This document shows, piece by piece, positions 29,819 through 39,528 of a stretch of DNA of 64,000 nt. The notes under the pieces were generated by a model. It was not told the DNA's origin, made no database searches, and was given only the letters and a program-made list of their open reading frames with translations. Made by a program: the position numbers and the translations under genes. Every line of letters starts with the position of its first letter. The first letter of the stretch is position 1. This DNA is from Gammaproteobacteria bacterium (GTDB lineage: Bacteria > Pseudomonadota > Gammaproteobacteria > Eutrophobiales > Eutrophobiaceae), in contig CANKCB010000011.1 in NCBI GenBank assembly GCA_947480335.1, positions 17,819 through 81,818 of the forward strand, given 5' to 3'.

Positions 29819-31654
29819 TTATTCAACTGTTACAGATTTTGCCAGATTTCTGGGCTGGTCAACGTCTGCCCCTTTAAAAACTGCAACATGGTATGCAAAC
29901 AGTTGTAGAGGAACAGTGTAGATTATCGGGGCGATATAATCATCTACGGTAGAAACCTCAATTTTATGTAGTTGATCTATAGAGTCCAGCGAAATGCCAG
30001 AGTCTGCAAATACGTAAAGTTCCCCTCCCCTGGCCTTTACTTCCTGAAGGTTTGATTCCAGTTTTTTCAGCAAATCATTTTTAGGGGCAACTGCAATTAC
30101 CGGCATGTTTTCATCAACCAGAGCAAGCGGACCATGTTTTAATTCTCCTGCAGCGTAAGCTTCGGCATGAATATAGGAGATTTCCTTTAGTTTTAATGCA
30201 CCTTCCATGGCAATAGGTAACATGCTACCCCGACCCAGGTATAGGGCATGATGTTTCTGCGCAAATCTTTCTGCCATACGACTAATCTGTGGATCCAGTT
30301 CCAGTATGTGATTAATTCTTCCGGGCAGGCTTTCAAGTAATCCAATCAAGTGTTTTTCCAGATCACTTGTCATGCCTTTTCGCTTAGCGAGTGATAATAC
30401 CAGCAACATCAAAGCAGTTAATTGAGTTGTAAATGCCTTGGTGGACGCCACACCTATTTCAATACCAGCGCGTGTTAGCAAAACCAGATCGGATCCTCTG
30501 GTCATGGAACTTTCAGGTACATTACAGATTGTTAATGTAGCCAGGTATCCTCTTGAGCGGGCTACCTTTAGTGCGGCTAGTGTGTCGGCTGTTTCTCCTG
30601 ACTGGGAAATGGCCACAAACAGTGTGCCTGGATAGACAAAAGTGTCCCGATACCTGAACTCACTGGCGATATCAACGACACAGGGAATTTTTGCAATTGA
30701 TTCAATCCAGTAACGGGCTGTTAATCCAGCATGAAAACTGGTGCCACAGGCAACGATATGTACCGCTTTTACCTTGTCGAACAGATTGCCGGCCTTCTCA
30801 CCAAATATATTTTCCACAACCCCTTCAGTCAGGATTCTGCCTTCAAGCGTTTCGGCTATAGCGGCCGGCTGGTTATAAATTTCCTTCAACATGTAATGTT
30901 TGAAACCGGCTTTATCCGAAATTCCGTCAACCAGGCTGGTGGTAATAATTTGCCTTTGTTGTCTCAGTCCATTTTGATCGTAGATGTTAATACCATCAGT
31001 CAAATTGATATCTGCAACATCCCCTTCTTCGAGAAGTATATAACGACGTGTTACAGGTAATAAGGCATAGATATCCGAGGCGATATAGTAACCATCATCA
31101 GCCAGTCCAATGATCAGAGGACTGCCATGACGTGTTGCAATCAAGTGATCAGGCTGGTCACTGAATATTACGCCAAGAGCGAATGCACCTTCCAGCAAAG
31201 CAATGGTTTTTAACACTGCTTGCAGCGGTTTCATACCGTGAGTCACATGGTAGTGAATTTCATTCACTACCACTTCAGAATCTGTCTCTGATACAAAGCT
31301 GTAGCCTCGTTCAATCTGGCTCTGGCGTAGTAAATGATGGTTTTCAACAATGCCATTGTGAACCAGAGCGACCTTGCCCTGACAGATATGCGGATGTGCA
31401 TTTACGACACTAGGTCTACCGTGAGTGGCCCAGCGTGTATGTGCTATACCGGTACGACCATATAATGGATTGAGTTTTAATGCATTCGCGAGGTTGGATA
31501 CTTTACCGAGTATTTTTTCTGATTTGATCGCAGAATTGCCATCAATTATGGCCATACCGGCAGAGTCATAACCCCTGTATTCAAGGCGCTGCAATCCTTC
31601 AAGCAGAACTGGCCAGACATCCTGTCTTGATAGCGCGCCAACAATCCCACACAT
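29819..31654 (-). CDS. glmS: Glutamine--fructose-6-phosphate aminotransferase (isomerizing)
   Basis: Makes glucosamine-6-phosphate, the first step to UDP-GlcNAc for peptidoglycan and LPS. The start was set to ATG at 31654 because the catalytic cysteine must become residue 1 after Met removal (MCGIVGAL); the TTG two codons upstream is not used. N-terminal class II glutaminase domain (THTRWATHG near 75, HNGIVENH near 98), two SIS domains in the second half (CGTSFHAG, SQSGETADT, LGRGSMLP) and the C-terminal DQPRNLAKSVTVE. 611 residues, normal. A GAGAGGG ribosome binding site is next to a hairpin at 31670-31687. Confidence 0.97.
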   Translation of the reverse strand: MCGIVGALSRQDVWPVLLEGLQRLEYRGYDSAGMAIIDGNSAIKSEKILGKVSNLANALKLNPLYGRTGIAHTRWATHGRPSVVNAHPHICQGKVALVHNGIVENHHLLRQSQIERGYSFVSETDSEVVVNEIHYHVTHGMKPLQAVLKTIALLEGAFALGVIFSDQPDHLIATRHGSPLIIGLADDGYYIASDIYALLPVTRRYILLEEGDVADINLTDGINIYDQNGLRQQRQIITTSLVDGISDKAGFKHYMLKEIYNQPAAIAETLEGRILTEGVVENIFGEKAGNLFDKVKAVHIVACGTSFHAGLTARYWIESIAKIPCVVDIASEFRYRDTFVYPGTLFVAISQSGETADTLAALKVARSRGYLATLTICNVPESSMTRGSDLVLLTRAGIEIGVASTKAFTTQLTALMLLVLSLAKRKGMTSDLEKHLIGLLESLPGRINHILELDPQISRMAERFAQKHHALYLGRGSMLPIAMEGALKLKEISYIHAEAYAAGELKHGPLALVDENMPVIAVAPKNDLLKKLESNLQEVKARGGELYVFADSGISLDSIDQLHKIEVSTVDDYIAPIIYTVPLQLFAYHVAVFKGADVDQPRNLAKSVTVE

Positions 31655-31669
31655 ATTCAAAACCCTCTC

Positions 31670-31687
31670 ATCCGTATCATTACGGAT
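31670..31687 (-). promoter_or_regulatory. Hairpin in the glmS leader next to the ribosome binding site
   Basis: Perfect 7-base arms ATCCGTA and TACGGAT around a 4-base loop, ending two bases before the GAGAGGG binding site of glmS. A second inverted repeat, CTGTTT-4-AAACAG, lies further upstream at 31730-31745. Both could be operator sites or RNA structures controlling glmS translation. Confidence 0.45.
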
Positions 31688-31864
31688 ACAAGCGACGATT
31701 AATTTACTTCAGGTCTGCAAACAAATAAGCTGTTTATTCAAACAGGCAGCTAGAAGGCAAGCAAGCCAGATAGACATTTTTTATACTATAATTCTACCTG
31801 ATGTATACAGGGAAGTACGACAATTGATCCTGGCTTTTAGTACAGGCCAATTTGAATGGTGAGG

Positions 31865-31942
<78 letters not shown>

Positions 31943-32090
31943 AAAATATAATCATGAATCCAGTTATTTAGTAACTGATTATTTTGAAAATCCTTTAATT
32001 GAATTGTCGGAAGTGACCTATTACGGTAACAATTCGATCGGATCAACTGCAAGGAATTGAAAATCCTATTAAATACGGATATGAATAAAT

Positions 32091-32447
32091 CTAGCGCTTT
32101 AAGAGATCCAGTACCTGCTCCAGTTCATTACGTAACTGCCGGATAATCTGCTGACTCTGGTTGGAATCATCTTTTGCTTCCGTACCAGAAAGACGTAGCC
32201 TGGCTCCACCAATGGTGAAGCCATGTTCATACAGTAAACTACGTATTTGACGTATGATGATGACATCATGTCTCTGGTAATAACGACGATTACCTCGACG
32301 TTTCAAAGGTTTCAGTTGCGGAAATTCCTGCTCCCAGTAACGTAATACATGCGGCTTGACCGCACATAAATCACTCACTTCACCAATCGTAAAGTAGCGC
32401 TTCCCCGGGATTGCGGGTAATTCTGTATTATTGGATGCTTCCAGCAT
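32091..32447 (-). CDS. MerR family transcriptional regulator
   Basis: A 118-residue regulator with a MerR winged-helix domain at about residues 17-85 ([28 protein letters not shown], then the [13 protein letters not shown] wing) and a short C-terminal coiled coil, with no ligand domain. It overlaps the end of ihfA by 20 bases. This small MerR protein between ihfA and tRNA-Pro is conserved in many Gamma- and Betaproteobacteria; its targets are unknown. Confidence 0.9.
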   Translation of the reverse strand: MLEASNNTELPAIPGKRYFTIGEVSDLCAVKPHVLRYWEQEFPQLKPLKRRGNRRYYQRHDVIIIRQIRSLLYEHGFTIGGARLRLSGTEAKDDSNQSQQIIRQLRNELEQVLDLLKR

Positions 32448-32730
32448 AAGCCTCTACTCGCGCCTTTAGTTTTTGTCCAGGTCTGAATGTCACAACCCTT
32501 CGTGCACTGATGGGGATTTCCTCACCGGTTTTAGGGTTTCTACCTGGACGTTGATTTTTATCACGCAGGTCAAAATTTCCGAAACCGGATAATTTTACCT
32601 GCCTACCATTTTCAAGAGACGATCTGATTTCCTCGAAAAACATTTCAACCAGCTCTTTCGCCTCTCTTTTATTCAGGCCAAGCTCCTGATACAACATTTC
32701 TGCCATATCTGCTTTTGTTAACGCCGCCAT
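32428..32730 (-). CDS. ihfA: Integration host factor subunit alpha
   Basis: DNA-bending HU-family subunit that pairs with IhfB. 100 residues, start [29 protein letters not shown], and the beta-arm [28 protein letters not shown] with the proline that inserts into DNA. It lies 6 bases after pheT, the standard location. Confidence 0.97.
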   Translation of the reverse strand: MAALTKADMAEMLYQELGLNKREAKELVEMFFEEIRSSLENGRQVKLSGFGNFDLRDKNQRPGRNPKTGEEIPISARRVVTFRPGQKLKARVEAYAGSIQ

Positions 32731-32736
32731 GATTGT

Positions 32737-35109
32737 TTACTCTCTTAATATGGCTCCAAAATGCTTATGGAGCGATTGCAAGATGTTGCCGACTACCTCA
32801 TCAGCTTCCCCGTCCGTAAGAGTGCTGGAAGATCTTTGAAAGGTCAAGCCTAACGCAAGACTTTTTTTCCCTAAATCAATGCCTTTGCCGCGATATACGT
32901 CAAACAACTCTAGGTTTACCAGAACTTCAGACGAGGCAGTTTTAACCACATTTAATATGGAAGAAGACTCTAATGCCTCGTCAACCACTATTGAAATATC
33001 TCGTCTTATTGAAGGATATTTTGATATTTTCGAGAACTTTAGGGTCTTTATCGACGATATTTTATCCAATTCAAGCTGAAACAGATAAACAGACTGATTT
33101 AAGGAAAATTGTTTAATCAAGGCGGGATGTAACATTCCAAGTACACCAACCCTTGTTTTTCCAGAGAAAACTTCAGCCGTTTGCCCAGGATGCAAGGCGG
33201 AATCGCTGGATTTGCTGAAAGTGACCTCCAGACTTAAACCATCAATAATTGTCTCCACATCGGATTTAATATCATATAAATCAACTGAAGTATCCAATAT
33301 ACCCCATTGTTTATTATGTTTATTACCGTATATTATGCCGCCAATCATACGCACTTCATCCGTCCCCTCTTTACCGAGATAGACCTTACCCATTTCAAAC
33401 AAGCGTACGGTAGTTTGTTGCCGGTTGACGTTATAGAGCAATGCCTGGATCAAACCTGGCCAAAGCGACTGTCTTAATTCAGACATTTCGATGGAAATCG
33501 GGTTTAACAAGGTAGCCTTGTCTGCAGTTGTCACGAAGTACTTTTGGATTTCAGGATCGATGAAACTGTAGCTGATGCTCTCCCGATAACCTCTGGCTAC
33601 CAGTTTGGCTGAAATATCCTGAATTACCTGTCTGGAGTAGTCAGGTGTACTCATACGCATCTTCAGCGCTGGGGCTGTGCCAAAAATATTTTTATATCCA
33701 TCGATTCGAGCGACTTCCTCGATTAAGTCGACCTCTAAACTTATATCAAAACGATAACTCGGCACTTGAACTTGCCAAATACCGGTTGTTGTCTGAGTTA
33801 ATCCAAACCCCAGCTTATCCAATAAAAGTGAGATGCGTTGATCTGATATCTGACTACCCAGTAATTTCCTCACGCGATCTGCCCGTAGTTGGACAGTTTT
33901 TATGGGTGGAAGTGTGTCTGTATTACTCACTTCAGTCACAGGCCCAGGTTCGCCTTTACAGGTTGAAAGGATAAGTTGGGTCAATCTTTCCATGGCAACA
34001 GCGGCCATATCTGGGTCCACCCCTCTTTCAAATCGATGAGACGCTTCCGTATGTAATCCGTATTGTCTGGCCCTGCCCATAATTGCCTGTGGGTCAAAGT
34101 AGGCGGACTCAAGAAAAATCGTTGTGCTGCTGTTGTTGACTGCGGATAGTTGTCCACCCATGATGCCGGCCATGGCAACAGCACCACTATCATCTGCGAT
34201 GACCAGAGTATTTTCAGTCAGGTTACGTTTGCTGCCATCCAGTAATACAACGGGTTCATCCTGTCTGGCCTGACGGATATGTAGGACCCCCTGCAAGGCA
34301 TCATTATCAAAGGCATGCATCGGTTGGCCGGTTTGCAGCATGACGTAGTTGGTCAGATCGACAACCGGATTTATTGATCTTATACCAGCTCGTCGCAATC
34401 TTTCTGAAATCATGACAGGAACACAAGCGTTCATATCAATGCCGCGTATTATACGACCACAATAACGAGGGCAGGCATTGGAAGCATCGATACGTATTGG
34501 TCTGCTATCCGCGATAGTATTGCTAACTGGAATGATTTTAGCCGGTGAATAATCAAGATTATTCAAGACCGCTACTTCTCTGGCCAATCCTGTCATGCCA
34601 AGACAATCACCCCGATTCGGTGTAAGCGAAATCTCAACCAGTACATCATTTAACATCAGATATTCAGCCAGACTGGATCCGGGTGAGGCATCCTGGGGTA
34701 ATTCAAATAGACCACTATCATCCTCAGACAGCCCCAATTCTCGACCGGAACACAACATACCTTCAGACACCCTGCCCTGTATGGTCGTAATTTGGATACT
34801 CCGGTTGCCCGGTAAAGTTGCACCGGGTCTGGCGAGCGGATAACAATGCCCCACCTTCACATCAGGTGCGCCACAAACAACGGTTAGTTTGGCAACGCTA
34901 CCAGCATCCAGTACACATACTTTCAAAGTACTTGAGTCAGTGAGTGGTTCGATATTTTCGACGCGGGCGATAATGACATCGCTAAATTCTGGCAAGCAGG
35001 ATGTAACAGATTCTACTTCCAACCCAGCCATTGTTAGCTGACCGGTCAATTCCTCAAAGGATACCGGTACATCTACCAGTTCTCGCAACCAAGATTCAGT
35101 AAATTTCAT
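32737..35109 (-). CDS. pheT: Phenylalanyl-tRNA synthetase beta subunit
   Basis: 790 residues, the normal length. Layout: N-terminal tRNA-binding domain at about 40-150 (VIIARVENIEPL, VCGAPDVKVG), B3/B4 editing domain near 210-370 (NPVVDLTNYVMLQTGQPMHAFD), B5 domain near 400-470, catalytic-like core, and a C-terminal FDX-ACB anticodon domain (SKYPSIRRDISIVVDE). Forms the alpha2-beta2 enzyme with PheS, encoded 35 bases upstream. Confidence 0.97.
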   Translation of the reverse strand: MKFTESWLRELVDVPVSFEELTGQLTMAGLEVESVTSCLPEFSDVIIARVENIEPLTDSSTLKVCVLDAGSVAKLTVVCGAPDVKVGHCYPLARPGATLPGNRSIQITTIQGRVSEGMLCSGRELGLSEDDSGLFELPQDASPGSSLAEYLMLNDVLVEISLTPNRGDCLGMTGLAREVAVLNNLDYSPAKIIPVSNTIADSRPIRIDASNACPRYCGRIIRGIDMNACVPVMISERLRRAGIRSINPVVDLTNYVMLQTGQPMHAFDNDALQGVLHIRQARQDEPVVLLDGSKRNLTENTLVIADDSGAVAMAGIMGGQLSAVNNSSTTIFLESAYFDPQAIMGRARQYGLHTEASHRFERGVDPDMAAVAMERLTQLILSTCKGEPGPVTEVSNTDTLPPIKTVQLRADRVRKLLGSQISDQRISLLLDKLGFGLTQTTTGIWQVQVPSYRFDISLEVDLIEEVARIDGYKNIFGTAPALKMRMSTPDYSRQVIQDISAKLVARGYRESISYSFIDPEIQKYFVTTADKATLLNPISIEMSELRQSLWPGLIQALLYNVNRQQTTVRLFEMGKVYLGKEGTDEVRMIGGIIYGNKHNKQWGILDTSVDLYDIKSDVETIIDGLSLEVTFSKSSDSALHPGQTAEVFSGKTRVGVLGMLHPALIKQFSLNQSVYLFQLELDKISSIKTLKFSKISKYPSIRRDISIVVDEALESSSILNVVKTASSEVLVNLELFDVYRGKGIDLGKKSLALGLTFQRSSSTLTDGEADEVVGNILQSLHKHFGAILRE

Positions 35110-35144
35110 ATGATGTTACTCTTTCTGAGCCGCTATTCTGCACA

Positions 35145-36182
<1,038 letters not shown>

Positions 36183-36198
36183 TCAACAACCAGAGTGA

Positions 36199-36555
36199 CT
36201 AGGCGAGACTGGATAGAGCCTGTGAAGCCAGTCTGGCAAATGCGGCTTTATCGTGTACGGCTATGTCAGCCAATACTTTTCTATCAATCTGTACCAAAGC
36301 CTTGTTCAGTCCGTTGATTAGACGGCTATAGGATAAGCCATGCTCTCTTGCGGCCGCATTGATACGGATAATCCACAATGAACGGAATTGCCGTTTTTTC
36401 TGCCGGCGATCACGGTAAGCATACTGTCCTGCCTTGGTAACTGCCTGGGTTGCAACACGAAAGACATTCTTTCGGCGTTCCCGATAGCCCTTGGCCTGAC
36501 TGATTACTTTTTTATGCCTAGCACGCGCTGTAACTCCGCGTTTTACTCTTGCCAT
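36199..36555 (-). CDS. rplT: 50S ribosomal protein L20
   Basis: 118 residues with the typical basic start [30 protein letters not shown] and the conserved [24 protein letters not shown] core. Follows rpmI by 15 bases in the infC-rpmI-rplT operon, where L20 represses its own operon in E. coli. Confidence 0.98.
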   Translation of the reverse strand: MARVKRGVTARARHKKVISQAKGYRERRKNVFRVATQAVTKAGQYAYRDRRQKKRQFRSLWIIRINAAAREHGLSYSRLINGLNKALVQIDRKVLADIAVHDKAAFARLASQALSSLA

Positions 36556-36570
36556 GTTTCTACACCTCTA

Positions 36571-36768
36571 TTAAAGATACGGGATCATCCTGGCTACCGC
36601 TTTATGATCACTTTCATGTACTGCATTCATGGATCTCAGCTGACGTTTCCGTTTGGTACTCTTTTTCGTCAATATATGACTACGATGCGATTGCTTATGC
36701 TTGATTTTACCGGATGCTGATACGGTAAAACGTTTCGCTGCAGCCTTGATTGTTTTTATCTTAGGCAT
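36571..36768 (-). CDS. rpmI: 50S ribosomal protein L35
   Basis: 65 residues: [45 protein letters not shown] pattern of L35, C-terminus ARMIPYL. Lies between infC and rplT, as expected. Confidence 0.97.
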   Translation of the reverse strand: MPKIKTIKAAAKRFTVSASGKIKHKQSHRSHILTKKSTKRKRQLRSMNAVHESDHKAVARMIPYL

Positions 36769-36804
36769 TTAATACTCCAACACATTATATATAAATAAAA
36801 ATAA

Positions 36805-37320
36805 CTACTTCTTTGATGCAATCACCATAACCATCTGTCTGCCTTCCAGTTTTGGAAACTGCTCCACACTGCCATATTCGGACAGGTCCTGCTCTATCCT
36901 CTCCAGCATTTTTGCACCCAATTCCTGATGTGCCATCTCCCTGCCGCGAAAACGCAAGGTGATCTTGACCTTGTCACCGTTATTCAGAAACTTGATAATA
37001 TTTCGCATCTTGACCTGATAATCACCGTCTTCTGTACCAGGCCTGAACTTGATTTCCTTAATCTGAATCTGTTTCTGTTTTCTTCTGGCGGCATGACGCT
37101 TCTTGTTTTGTTCAAACTGAAACTTGCCAAAGTCCATAATCCGGCATACGGGTGGCTCGGCATTAGGTACGATTTCTACCAAATCCAGCTCATTTTCACT
37201 CGCGAGAATTAGAGCCTTTTGAACAGATACAATTCCAATTTGTTCACCGTCTTTGCCGATCAATCGGATTTCCGGGGCGTTTATTTCTTCATTCAAACGA
37301 TTCTGCTTTTCAACTACGAT
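36805..37320 (-). CDS. infC: Translation initiation factor IF-3, AUC start codon
   Basis: IF-3 checks start codons and keeps 30S subunits free. The N-domain [24 protein letters not shown] and the C-domain [20 protein letters not shown]...[12 protein letters not shown] are intact. The only conventional start (TTG at 37296) would lose the first residues of the family. Upstream in frame an ATC at 37318-37320 sits eight bases after GGAGG, giving I(M)[17 protein letters not shown] and a 171-residue protein that aligns with the E. coli N-terminus. E. coli infC starts with AUU and this non-standard codon is the basis of its autoregulation; AUC would serve the same purpose. The start lies three bases after the thrS stop. 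Confidence 0.9.
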   Translation of the reverse strand: MVVEKQNRLNEEINAPEIRLIGKDGEQIGIVSVQKALILASENELDLVEIVPNAEPPVCRIMDFGKFQFEQNKKRHAARRKQKQIQIKEIKFRPGTEDGDYQVKMRNIIKFLNNGDKVKITLRFRGREMAHQELGAKMLERIEQDLSEYGSVEQFPKLEGRQMVMVIASKK

Positions 37321-37323
37321 GTG

Positions 37324-39249
37324 TCATTCCTCCAGATTAGTTCGGCCACGGCACGCGATGTCATGTTGCAGACGTTGTATAAAGGATTCAATACTGAGAC
37401 TACCCAGATCGACACCATCTCGCGTACGCACAGCAACGGTATTTGTTTCCACTTCTTTTGCACCCACTATCAGTTGATAGGGTATACGTTGCATTGCGTG
37501 CTCGCGGATTTTAAGGCCGATTGTTTCATTTCTCAAGTCACATTCTACTCTGAGACCTTGATTTTTCAGGGTTTCTGCAATTATTTTTGCATATTCGGTC
37601 TGATTACCCGTAATTGTGGCAATTATAGCCTGAGTTGGGGCCAGCCATGCGGGAAAAGCGCCGGCATAATTCTCGATTAAAATTCCAATAAAACGCTCCA
37701 TCGAACCCAGTATGGCCCGATGCAACATAACGGGTACACGTTTCTGACTGTTATCATCTATATAGGTCGCACCCAGTCGTTCAGGCATCGAGAAATCGAC
37801 CTGAATGGTACCGCACTGCCAAATACGTCCAATACAATCCTTGAGTGAAAATTCTATCTTGGGACCATAAAAAGCACCTTCACCAGGTTGCAGCATCCAT
37901 TGCAATCCACTATTTTCCAGTGCTAATTGCAGCGATTTTTCTGCCTTGTCCCAGATTTCATCGGATCCCACCCTTTGTGCAGGCCGGGTCGATAATTTCA
38001 CAAGTACTTCATCAAATCCAAAGTCGGTATAGACCGCAAACAGCAATTGCATGAATGCAGATACTTCATTCTGTATCTGCTCTTCAGTACAGAAAATATG
38101 CGCATCATCCTGGGTGAACCCGCGTACACGCATCAACCCATGTAATGCACCGGACTGTTCATTTCGGTGACAACTACCAAACTCTGCCAGTCTTAAAGGT
38201 AAATCCCGGTAACTTTTGAGTCCCTGATTAAATACCTGAATATGTGCCGGACAATTCATCGGTTTAATCGCATATTCCCGATTTTCGGAACTGGTCATAA
38301 ACATCCCGTCAGCAAATTTCGACATATGACCGGACTTTTCCCAGAGGACCCTGTCGATTACCTGCGGGGTACGAATTTCCTGATAGCCATGCACTACCAG
38401 CTTTTCACGTATATAGGTTTCTATTACCCGGTATATCGTCCAGCCGCGCGGATGCCAGAACACCATGCCGGGTGCTTCTTCCTGAAAATGTAATAATTCA
38501 AGCTTTCTGGCAATTTTCCGGTGATCACGTTTCTCGGCTTCTTCAAGCCTGTTCAGATATTGCCGTAGCTGCTTTTTATCCGGCCACGCAGTGCCATAGA
38601 TTCGTTGCAACATCTCATTCCGGGAATCGCCACGCCAGTAGGCTCCAGCCAGTTTGGTTAATTTAAATGCCTTGAGTTTACCGATAGAAGGCACATGCGG
38701 GCCGCGACAGAGGTCTATAAAGTCCCCCTGCTGATAAAGTGATAACTGTTCAGCCACAGGAATGGATTCAATAATTTGTGCTTTATATTCTTCCCCGATA
38801 TTGCGGAAAAACGTGACAGCCTCATCGCGACTCTTTACGGATCGACAAACTTGCAGATCCTGTTCTGCAAGGTCATACATTTTCTGTTCAATTGCAGCCA
38901 GATCATCCGGTGTGAATGTGCGTTCAAACGCAAAATCATAGTAAAAACCGTTTTCGATTACAGGTCCTATTGTAACTTGCGCAGAAGGAAACAGCTGCTT
39001 GACAGCTTGCGCCATCAAATGTGCGCAGGAATGGCGAATCACCTCCAAGCCTTCAGCATCTTTCTCGGTAATTATTCGTAGAGAAACATCTGAATCGATC
39101 AGGTAGGAGGCATCTACCAGGCGACCGTTTACCTGACCAGCCAGAGTAGCCTTGGCCAGTCCAGCACCTATATCAGCAGCAACTTCAAGGACAGTGATGG
39201 ATTTAGCGTATTGCCGAATACTGGCATCGGGAAGCGTTACTTGTAACAT
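37324..39249 (-). CDS. thrS: Threonyl-tRNA synthetase
   Basis: Class II synthetase with TGS domain (about 1-65), editing domain ([16 protein letters not shown] near 75, with the zinc/water-binding His motif), catalytic core ([48 protein letters not shown] region near 330-380) and C-terminal anticodon domain. The frame is open to 39324 but ATG at 39249 gives the family start [14 protein letters not shown] and a 641-residue protein. Heads the thrS-infC-rpmI-rplT-pheST-ihfA block. Confidence 0.97.
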   Translation of the reverse strand: MLQVTLPDASIRQYAKSITVLEVAADIGAGLAKATLAGQVNGRLVDASYLIDSDVSLRIITEKDAEGLEVIRHSCAHLMAQAVKQLFPSAQVTIGPVIENGFYYDFAFERTFTPDDLAAIEQKMYDLAEQDLQVCRSVKSRDEAVTFFRNIGEEYKAQIIESIPVAEQLSLYQQGDFIDLCRGPHVPSIGKLKAFKLTKLAGAYWRGDSRNEMLQRIYGTAWPDKKQLRQYLNRLEEAEKRDHRKIARKLELLHFQEEAPGMVFWHPRGWTIYRVIETYIREKLVVHGYQEIRTPQVIDRVLWEKSGHMSKFADGMFMTSSENREYAIKPMNCPAHIQVFNQGLKSYRDLPLRLAEFGSCHRNEQSGALHGLMRVRGFTQDDAHIFCTEEQIQNEVSAFMQLLFAVYTDFGFDEVLVKLSTRPAQRVGSDEIWDKAEKSLQLALENSGLQWMLQPGEGAFYGPKIEFSLKDCIGRIWQCGTIQVDFSMPERLGATYIDDNSQKRVPVMLHRAILGSMERFIGILIENYAGAFPAWLAPTQAIIATITGNQTEYAKIIAETLKNQGLRVECDLRNETIGLKIREHAMQRIPYQLIVGAKEVETNTVAVRTRDGVDLGSLSIESFIQRLQHDIACRGRTNLEE

Positions 39250-39303
39250 TTTTACCTTAACATCTATCAGTGGTGACCCCCACAACAGGCCACTTGTTGT
39301 AAA

Positions 39304-39330
39304 TAAAAAAAGGCACTGTTTCACAGTGCC
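39304..39330 (-). terminator. Rho-independent terminator after tRNA-Val
   Basis: Minus strand stem GGCACTG/CAGTGCC with loop TGAAA followed by a T-rich tail (39304-39311). It lies 13 bases beyond the tRNA-Val CCA end and 55 bases before thrS, so it separates the tRNA transcript from thrS. Confidence 0.9.
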
Positions 39331-39343
39331 ATACTGTCCAATT

Positions 39344-39420
39344 TGGTAGGCGCGATTGGACTCGAACCAACGACCCCCACCATGTCAAGGTGGTGCTCTA
39401 ACCAACTGAGCTACGCGCCT
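39344..39420 (-). tRNA. tRNA-Val (GAC)
   Basis: Minus-strand cloverleaf with CCA encoded: acceptor AGGCGCG/CGCGCCT, D arm GCTC-AGTTGGTTA-GAGC, anticodon stem CCACC/GGTGG around TTGACAT (anticodon GAC), T arm with GTTCGAGTC. 77 bases. Confidence 0.97.
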
Positions 39421-39438
39421 GTAAAATCAAGGCTGGCT

Positions 39439-39467
39439 AGGATACAAAGCCAACCGGGAATAAACAA
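39439..39467 (-). promoter_or_regulatory. Sigma-70-type promoter of tRNA-Val
   Basis: TTGTTT (39462-39467) and TATCCT (39439-39444) on the minus strand are separated by exactly 17 bases, and the tRNA 5' end lies 19 bases downstream of the -10 box. Confidence 0.55.
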
Positions 39468-39528
39468 GTACTTTATGCGGCTATTCGTGTGGCTGACCCA
39501 AAGCCACCCGAACCGGATTTACCCAGAG

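Noticed and set aside
31700..31860. Sigma-54 promoter or GlrR site (TGTC-N10-GACA) upstream of glmS
   Set aside because: TGGCTTGCTTGC looks similar, but the GG-GC spacing is 7 instead of 10, and no TGTC-N10-GACA is present.
39249..39324. Longer thrS start with 25 extra residues
   Set aside because: The extension is not like ThrS and approaches the tRNA-Val terminator; ATG 39249 matches the family.
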